NCBI RefSeq assembly: GCF_015461805.1
Contig: NZ_JACVZE010000006.1
Coordinates: forward strand, 186,001-250,000
Length of the DNA: 64,000 nucleotides
Source of the DNA: Pseudomonas pisciculturae
GTDB taxonomy: Bacteria > Pseudomonadota > Gammaproteobacteria > Pseudomonadales > Pseudomonadaceae
Direction: 5' to 3'
Within the stretch, counting starts at the first letter, position 1. Each line of letters starts with the position of its first letter. Under the pieces are notes generated by a model. It was not told the origin of the DNA, made no database searches, and saw only the letters and a program-made list of their open reading frames with translations. Position numbers and translations under genes: made by a program. Shown in pieces: positions 58,672-64,000 of this stretch.

Positions 58672-61600
58672 ATGACAATCCCCGCGCTCATTCGCCGACA
58701 AGTTACCGTATTCAATACCAACGGCGGCGGGGACGCTGCCCTTACGCTGCAGCATGACCCATTGCCGGTTGTACATTCGCCGCCGCTGCTGAGGGTTCGA
58801 CGCGCCGCAGAACCGCAGGGAGATGATCGTTCTTCTGCCGACATCCTTCTGGGGCAGCGGTTGGGCGATGCGATGCAAAACGGTTACACCATGCTTGAAG
58901 TGCCCGCCAACAGCAGCCTCGCGCCCTCGCTGGCGCTGTACCAGCAACGTTGGAGCGAGCCAACCCTGCAGGCTTGGCTGACCAGCAAGGCCCTTGAAAT
59001 GCATACCCTCACTTTGCATAAAGACACCCTCCATGGATACGCCGACCGAGGTGGCGTGCGCACGGCTGTCAGTTTCTCCACAAGCGATGATTCGGGGTGG
59101 TGGCAGGCTTCAGCGGCTTTACGCGCGGCACGTGAAGTATTGGACCCCCAGGACCGGGGCCTCAACCCTCTGGCCGGTGAGGAAACCTGGGTGCCACGGC
59201 ATTTGGTTCTCCAGGCCTTCGACATCGCTAACCCGTCATCCGTGGAAGAGGCTGATCACCTCAAACAGCAGTTACGCACTCAAGGCCTGTTGATGCAGCC
59301 CGAGCAAGCACGATCGATAGAGCGTGCCCTCGTGCAGGCTAATAAGGCTATCGCTGAGCTTGAGAGTCGTCCCCGCTTGGCGAGCCGGTTGGAGCAGCTC
59401 ATCGAGGGCTTGCCGGACGCCACCGCCTGGGATGGTGCGCAGCACCTCGACGGTACCGATACGCTGAGCCAGGCCATTGAGAAAAACAACCTGGGAACCC
59501 CGCAGACGGTTGGAGAGGTACGCAATGTCATCAACTGGCTGCGCACTACGTTGCCACCGGCCCCGCCTTTGGGTAACTACGCAGGCTTCATGGATTGGGA
59601 GTGGGCACCAGGGCAGTTGTCAACGGCAGACAAGGCCACGCTGGGCGCTTTGGCCAACGTGCACTTGGGCGCAACGCCCCCTGAGCCCCTTGACTACCTG
59701 GAGAGCCTAGGCGTCGAGGACCTACGGTCAGATCCAGCCGCTCACCTGCAACGCCTGCTCGCCAGCCCCGACGCATTGGCGTTGGGTGAGCGCCTGGCCC
59801 GCAGTGTGAAGGGGTACGGCACGGGCGAAATCGGTGCCGTAGCGCCTAAAGCGGCGAGTCAACAGATGCTCATTGCTGCAATCAAACTGCACACCGACCC
59901 ACAGGCACCGGGCAAACCGGGGCAATTGGCCGGTTATAACCTCTACCAGCCTGCCAATATGGGGCGTACGTTCGACGCCATACGCAGCGACCTGGAAAAG
60001 CATCTGCAAGAGGTCGTAGGCCTCGACCCGAAACTGGCGGTATTGGCCGCCCATATCGGCCTGGCCCAGGCAGCGCCGGAGTTTCTTGTGCGCAATGTGC
60101 CAGATGCGATCGGCATGGGAACCCCGGCTTGGATGGAGCTGCGCCTGGGGTGTGCGATGGTGGACAACATCGCGCCAGGCACCTCTCGGGCGATGGACGA
60201 AGAACAGATCAGCGCGATGACGGTGCTAGGCCCGACCAGTGAGGCCCAGGCGACCCTGATGCGGTTGCTTGGTTTGCCGATCATTACCGATTGGGCCGTG
60301 CTCAACGGGGTGATTCCCGCTGCCGCCGATGGCGAGTACTCCAAGTCGATGATCCAGTCTGCGTCTTTGGCATTTCAGCAACAGCGCGAAGACGTCAGCC
60401 GTGCATTTACCCGTTGTGCATCCGATTTGCCAACGCGCAGGTCAATGGCCGTTGCCGAACTGCTGAAGGTATTTCCCGGCGTCACGGCCAGTCGCCTGGA
60501 AGGCATGAAGGTCAGCATCGTCGACGCTCAGGAGCGCCGTAATATGCGGGTTTCCGAACCGCGGACGCGTTCGCTGGTAGAAACCTATATGAGCGGCGAC
60601 CTGATTCCCGGCAAATGGGTGTTGAGCAGTGATCTGCCCCCCGTCCAAGCAAAGAAGACGCCCTATCAGCCGGCCCGCGAAGTTGAGGTGCCTGCCCAAA
60701 AGCGCGAAGAACTCGACGCGCGCATTCGCCGCCTGCCGGATATAGAAAATGTGCTTAAGGAGGCTGTCAACGAACACCGCAGCGCCTTGCAGGATGCCTA
60801 TGCGACCCAAATAAAACTCACAATCGCCGGTCTGCCACTGGAAGACCGCCGGACGCTGGAACTGGCCAAGGTCGAACTCTTTACCTTGCGCGGTGAAACA
60901 GGACAGAATCTAGCCAACGAAACTGATGAGCATCGCGAAGCCTTAAAATACCGGCAAGGTACCCTCATACGCGCTGAGCACGGCAATACCGTCAACTATT
61001 ACGAAGTCTTTGCCAATGGGACGATCGTCAAGCGTCAGGACCTTCCGCGTCGGTTGGTACCAGGGGGCGTGGTTGAGATTAAGCGTGTCCCGGTCCCGTA
61101 CGGTGCAATTCGTGTCCCGATGGTGCGCGGAACTGAGTTGGCGATTGACATCGACGCCTACGCCAAAGGCAGCGCGCCTCGATCAGGTCTCAAACCCTCA
61201 AAGGTGATTGTTGAAAAGCTTGGCGGTGAACTGGCTGGCGCATTGCCGCCAACCGGGCTCATCGCCGCTGACTACGTGCCCAACAGCTATTCGTCGTCGA
61301 AGACAGCCACTATTGCGACACGAATCGCCCAGGACAACTTCTATGAGTCGCAAGACGCGATGTTCAAACGGGCAAAGGGTGTGCTGCCCCTTGAGCAGCA
61401 CCGAGAGGCCGTCGCTCGCGATCACAAGATCTTGCTGGGGTTGGTGCCTTTTGTAGGCGCCTATCAAGAGCTTGCGGCGGGCAACATCGGTAGCGGGTTA
61501 TTCAGCTTGGCACTGGATGTGGGCGCGGTGGCACTGGCGGCCGCGGGTCGGGCACGCTCATTGATACGAGCAGGAAGGGCGCTGGCGCAAACCCCCGTCA

Positions 61601-62058
61601 CGGGTGTACTGCGGCAAATGACATCCACGGTCAGCCCGCTTGTAGCCAAAACGGCCTGGGCGAAGCCGGTGGCGTCCTTCAGCGACAAGGCGTTCGATTT
61701 CATAAAGGAAAGCGTGTTGTTCACCAGTGCCGCACTCAATCCGTTCGATGGCTACCCGCAAATGGTCAGTGCGGCTGTGAAGGGCCTGACGAAGTTGCCG
61801 ATACTGGTGGCAGGTGGAATCAAAAAGTTGGGTAAGGCTGCACCGCATTTGATAACGGCCGAGGAGAAGACGCGCAGCTATCTAATGGCGGCTTCTGGTA
61901 CCACAGCGACACCCGTGTCTCCTGAGGTGGGGTTTTCAGGTACAAGCCAGGGTATTGCGGTGCGTGCCATGAACAAAAACGGCCGTTGGTACGCCATTGA
62001 CCCGCTTAATGGCCGGCCTTTTGGCGTGCCATTAAGCGGGTTCGTGTCGGTGCGCTAA
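58672..62058 (+). CDS. Large uncharacterised protein, possible toxin/effector
   Basis: This 1128-residue protein has no signal peptide and no domain I recognise. Residues 1-900 are soluble and helical. Around residues 920-1000 there are hydrophobic helices (LLGLVPFVGAYQELAAGNIG, LFSLALDVGAVALAAAGRAR). The C-terminal 150 residues include FTSAALNPFDGYPQMVSAAV and end in AIDPLNGRPFGVPLSGFVSV. This helix-then-GRWYAIDPLNGRPFG layout recalls large Pseudomonas proteins of the dermonecrotic-toxin/LRR effector type, but the link is weak. ATG 58672 is in the best place; it stands alone. Confidence 0.6.
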   Translation: MTIPALIRRQVTVFNTNGGGDAALTLQHDPLPVVHSPPLLRVRRAAEPQGDDRSSADILLGQRLGDAMQNGYTMLEVPANSSLAPSLALYQQRWSEPTLQAWLTSKALEMHTLTLHKDTLHGYADRGGVRTAVSFSTSDDSGWWQASAALRAAREVLDPQDRGLNPLAGEETWVPRHLVLQAFDIANPSSVEEADHLKQQLRTQGLLMQPEQARSIERALVQANKAIAELESRPRLASRLEQLIEGLPDATAWDGAQHLDGTDTLSQAIEKNNLGTPQTVGEVRNVINWLRTTLPPAPPLGNYAGFMDWEWAPGQLSTADKATLGALANVHLGATPPEPLDYLESLGVEDLRSDPAAHLQRLLASPDALALGERLARSVKGYGTGEIGAVAPKAASQQMLIAAIKLHTDPQAPGKPGQLAGYNLYQPANMGRTFDAIRSDLEKHLQEVVGLDPKLAVLAAHIGLAQAAPEFLVRNVPDAIGMGTPAWMELRLGCAMVDNIAPGTSRAMDEEQISAMTVLGPTSEAQATLMRLLGLPIITDWAVLNGVIPAAADGEYSKSMIQSASLAFQQQREDVSRAFTRCASDLPTRRSMAVAELLKVFPGVTASRLEGMKVSIVDAQERRNMRVSEPRTRSLVETYMSGDLIPGKWVLSSDLPPVQAKKTPYQPAREVEVPAQKREELDARIRRLPDIENVLKEAVNEHRSALQDAYATQIKLTIAGLPLEDRRTLELAKVELFTLRGETGQNLANETDEHREALKYRQGTLIRAEHGNTVNYYEVFANGTIVKRQDLPRRLVPGGVVEIKRVPVPYGAIRVPMVRGTELAIDIDAYAKGSAPRSGLKPSKVIVEKLGGELAGALPPTGLIAADYVPNSYSSSKTATIATRIAQDNFYESQDAMFKRAKGVLPLEQHREAVARDHKILLGLVPFVGAYQELAAGNIGSGLFSLALDVGAVALAAAGRARSLIRAGRALAQTPVTGVLRQMTSTVSPLVAKTAWAKPVASFSDKAFDFIKESVLFTSAALNPFDGYPQMVSAAVKGLTKLPILVAGGIKKLGKAAPHLITAEEKTRSYLMAASGTTATPVSPEVGFSGTSQGIAVRAMNKNGRWYAIDPLNGRPFGVPLSGFVSVR

Positions 62059-62088
62059 ACCCGCGACCTCTCGTGTAGGCGAGCTCTA

Positions 62089-62907
62089 TCAGTTCAAACC
62101 CAACTTGCCACGCAGGGTCGACAGGTCTTCAGCCAAGGTATTGACCGGACCTACCAGGGCCTTACGGTCGTTTTCCTTGACCTTGTCGTAGGTCTCGAAG
62201 CCGCCATCCTTGGTCTTGTACTTGGCCAGGACCTTGTCCACGGTGGCGAAGTTCTTGTCGACTTTGGCCAAAAAGGCCTTGTCTTGTTTCTCGATCTGAC
62301 CACGGAACAGGTCGACGATTTTCTTGGCGCCGTCGATGTTGCCCTGGAAGTCGTACAGGTCAGTGTGGCTGTAGCGGTCCTCTTCACCGGAGATCTTGGT
62401 GGCGGCGACTTCTTCGAGCAGGGCAGCGGCGCCGCCCACTACTTTTTCAGGCGGGAAGGTCAGGCCGTCGACGCGGGTCTTGAGGTCGTTGACGTCGGTG
62501 TTGAGCTTGGCGGTCAGGGCTTCCAGGCCTTTGGTGGTGTTTTGCGAGAACAGCGCGTATTCGATGCGGTGGAAGCCGGTGAAGTCTTGAGCGGTCACGC
62601 CTTTTTCATGGTCGTCGACACGCGAATCGATGGACGCATCGAGGTCGCTGAACAGCTCTGCGATCGGCTCGATGGACTCATAGTGCACGCGGGTCGGCGC
62701 GTAGAGCTTCTTGGCGGTGGCGAGGTCGCCCTTGTTGATGGCGTCGGTGAACGCTTGGGTCTGGGTGACCAGCTCGCCGATTTCTTCGGTGACGTAGATT
62801 TTGTAGTCCGACACTGGGCCTACAAGGTCCAGGGGCGCGGTAGCGGCGAACGCTGCAAGCGGCGAAAGGGTCAGCAACAACGACAACGCGATAGACGACT
62901 TTTTCAT
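62089..62907 (-). CDS. efeO: EfeO/EfeM-type periplasmic iron-uptake protein (imelysin family)
   Basis: This 272-residue protein has a signal peptide (cleaved after AFA). It carries an imelysin/M75 domain: YKIYVTEEIGELVTQTQAFT, YAPTRVHYESIEPIAELFSD, the conserved DFTGFHRIEYALFSQNTTKG and EEDRYSHTDLYDFQGNIDGA. The N-terminal cupredoxin domain of long EfeO is absent, so it is of the short EfeM class. It binds iron in the periplasm for EfeU. It is in tandem with efeB, 24 bases downstream. Confidence 0.9.
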   Translation of the reverse strand: MKKSSIALSLLLTLSPLAAFAATAPLDLVGPVSDYKIYVTEEIGELVTQTQAFTDAINKGDLATAKKLYAPTRVHYESIEPIAELFSDLDASIDSRVDDHEKGVTAQDFTGFHRIEYALFSQNTTKGLEALTAKLNTDVNDLKTRVDGLTFPPEKVVGGAAALLEEVAATKISGEEDRYSHTDLYDFQGNIDGAKKIVDLFRGQIEKQDKAFLAKVDKNFATVDKVLAKYKTKDGGFETYDKVKENDRKALVGPVNTLAEDLSTLRGKLGLN

Positions 62908-62931
62908 GGAAATTGCGCTCTGGGGTTTGTG

Positions 62932-64000
62932 TTAGGTGTTGGCAGCTGTTTGAGGGTGCGTTGCAGCCAGCAGCGTGCGACCAATGAAATCCGTTGGCCC
63001 GGTGACCCCCGGCAAGGTGAAGAAATACCCGCCGCCCACGGGCTTGAGGTACTCCTCCAAAGGCTCGCCGTTGAGCCGGGTTTGCACGCTGATAAAGCCT
63101 TTCTCCAGGTCAGCCTGGTAGCAAATGAACAACAGCCCCATGTCCAGCTGACCGTTTTTATTGACGCCGTTGGAGTAGTTGAACGGCCGACGCAGGATCA
63201 GGTTGGCCTGTGTCTGCGGGGTACGCGGGTTGGCCAGGCGGATGTGGGCATCAAGCTTGGTCAACTTGCCTTCGGGGTCTTTGGCGTAGTCGGGCACCTG
63301 GCTTTCTTGGCGGCCATCCATGGGCGCGCCCGTGGTCTTGACGCGGCCGATGATGCTTTCCTGTTCTTGCAGCGGGGTGCGGTCCCAGCGCTCGACGAAG
63401 TTGCGGATGATGCGCACTGCCTGGTAGCTGCCATTGGCGGCCCAGGTCGGCTCGTCGCTGCCGGGTTGCACCCACACAATCTGGTTCATGGCGCTGTTGT
63501 CGTTGGAGTTCGGGTTGGCCGAGCCGTCACGAAAACCCAGGAAATTGCGCGCGCTTTGTGCCGGTTCGCCAGGGCGGGCTGGGGCTTGGGGCGGTACGCT
63601 GCCTTCCTGTTTCCAGCGCACCAGCAACAGGTCGGGCAGGTTTTTCACGATGTCGCGCAGGGCGTGAATGTTGGTGTCCGGCGTGTTGGAGCTGAACTGC
63701 AAGCTCAGGTCGCCGTGGCACTGTGCCGGCTCCAGTGCATCGTTGGGAAACCCCACCATGCGGCTCAGGCGCTTGGGCTTGGCTTTGGCCAGGCCGAAGC
63801 GCTCATCGAACAGGGATTCGCCGACAGAGACGGTGATGGTCAGGTTATCCGGCGTGACCACCGGGCCGAGGATGCCGGAGTCTGTGGGTGGCAGCTTCGG
63901 GTCGACTTGCGGCACGGTGCCGCCGGTCATCAGAAACGCGATGCGCTCGTTCAACGTGCGGAACAGGCGCTCAAGGTCGTCACGGTCGCTGGCCAATACG
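62932..64000 (-). CDS. efeB: EfeB deferrochelatase/DyP peroxidase, partial (N-terminus beyond right edge)
   Basis: The frame continues past the window edge, so the N-terminal part (twin-arginine signal) is missing. The visible 355 residues contain the DyP motif FLGFRDGSANP with catalytic Asp and downstream Arg, the proximal haem-ligand region LTKLDAHIRLANPRT, and GLLFICYQADLEKGFISVQT at the C-terminal core. EfeB extracts iron from haem or oxidises Fe(II) for EfeUO uptake. The gene precedes efeO in the same orientation. Confidence 0.93.
   Translation of the reverse strand, partial: VLASDRDDLERLFRTLNERIAFLMTGGTVPQVDPKLPPTDSGILGPVVTPDNLTITVSVGESLFDERFGLAKAKPKRLSRMVGFPNDALEPAQCHGDLSLQFSSNTPDTNIHALRDIVKNLPDLLLVRWKQEGSVPPQAPARPGEPAQSARNFLGFRDGSANPNSNDNSAMNQIVWVQPGSDEPTWAANGSYQAVRIIRNFVERWDRTPLQEQESIIGRVKTTGAPMDGRQESQVPDYAKDPEGKLTKLDAHIRLANPRTPQTQANLILRRPFNYSNGVNKNGQLDMGLLFICYQADLEKGFISVQTRLNGEPLEEYLKPVGGGYFFTLPGVTGPTDFIGRTLLAATHPQTAANT

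Overview
The window is a Pseudomonas chromosome segment, most likely of the P. fluorescens group. This rests on high GC with typical codon use, LpxO, PssA, an EfeO/EfeB iron cluster, a Wzz-type protein, and a P. fluorescens-style interspersed palindromic repeat near 56.5 kb. About 60% of it is a lambda-like siphovirus prophage. The rest is accessory and ordinary chromosomal genes.

Prophage, at least 0.4 to 38.7 kb. The left end, with the integrase and attL, lies outside the window. A leftward run (426-3824) holds a LexA/CI-type repressor and, downstream in the same direction, a small cytosolic protein, a lipoprotein/membrane-protein pair, and a translationally coupled HipA-like kinase/DUF3037 pair. 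The layout resembles lambda cI-rexAB, so these are probably lysogen-expressed genes and are the best candidates for an undescribed immunity system. Rightward come a Cro-like gene, a BRO-type antirepressor, an O-like replication initiator whose gene carries five palindromic iterons, several early genes, NinB, NinG and a probable Q antiterminator followed by a terminator. Late genes follow: two holin-like proteins, small and large terminase, DUF4055 portal, F-like head protein, scaffold, major capsid protein, connectors, tail tube, a G/GT-type tail chaperone pair with a GGGAAAC frameshift site, tape measure, M, L, K, I, J, tip-associated proteins, an R-type transglycosylase and a nested Rz/Rz1 spanin pair. 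Cargo genes (morons) sit at module borders. A recurring hairpin/T-tract/ribosome-binding-site cassette lies a nearly fixed distance upstream of many late start codons.

38.7 to 48.2 kb is accessory or border DNA. It holds a lipoprotein, a methyltransferase, a glutathione S-transferase, an AraC regulator, a small MITE-like element, a double-domain KaiC-like ATPase with a single-domain response regulator, and a membrane diguanylate cyclase. A tRNA 3-prime-end fragment followed by a terminator (45140-45221) looks like a displaced attachment site and may mark the right edge of the integrated element. A gene-poor stretch (47.1-48.2 kb) follows.

48.2 to 64 kb is ordinary chromosome: a small exported protein, a lipoprotein, an MFS exporter, a methyltransferase, a Wzz-like protein, LpxO, a periplasmic sugar dehydrogenase, an NTF2-like protein, PssA, a 1128-residue protein of unknown function, and EfeO/EfeB. 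EfeB runs off the right edge. No rRNA, complete tRNA, CRISPR array or complete insertion sequence was seen.
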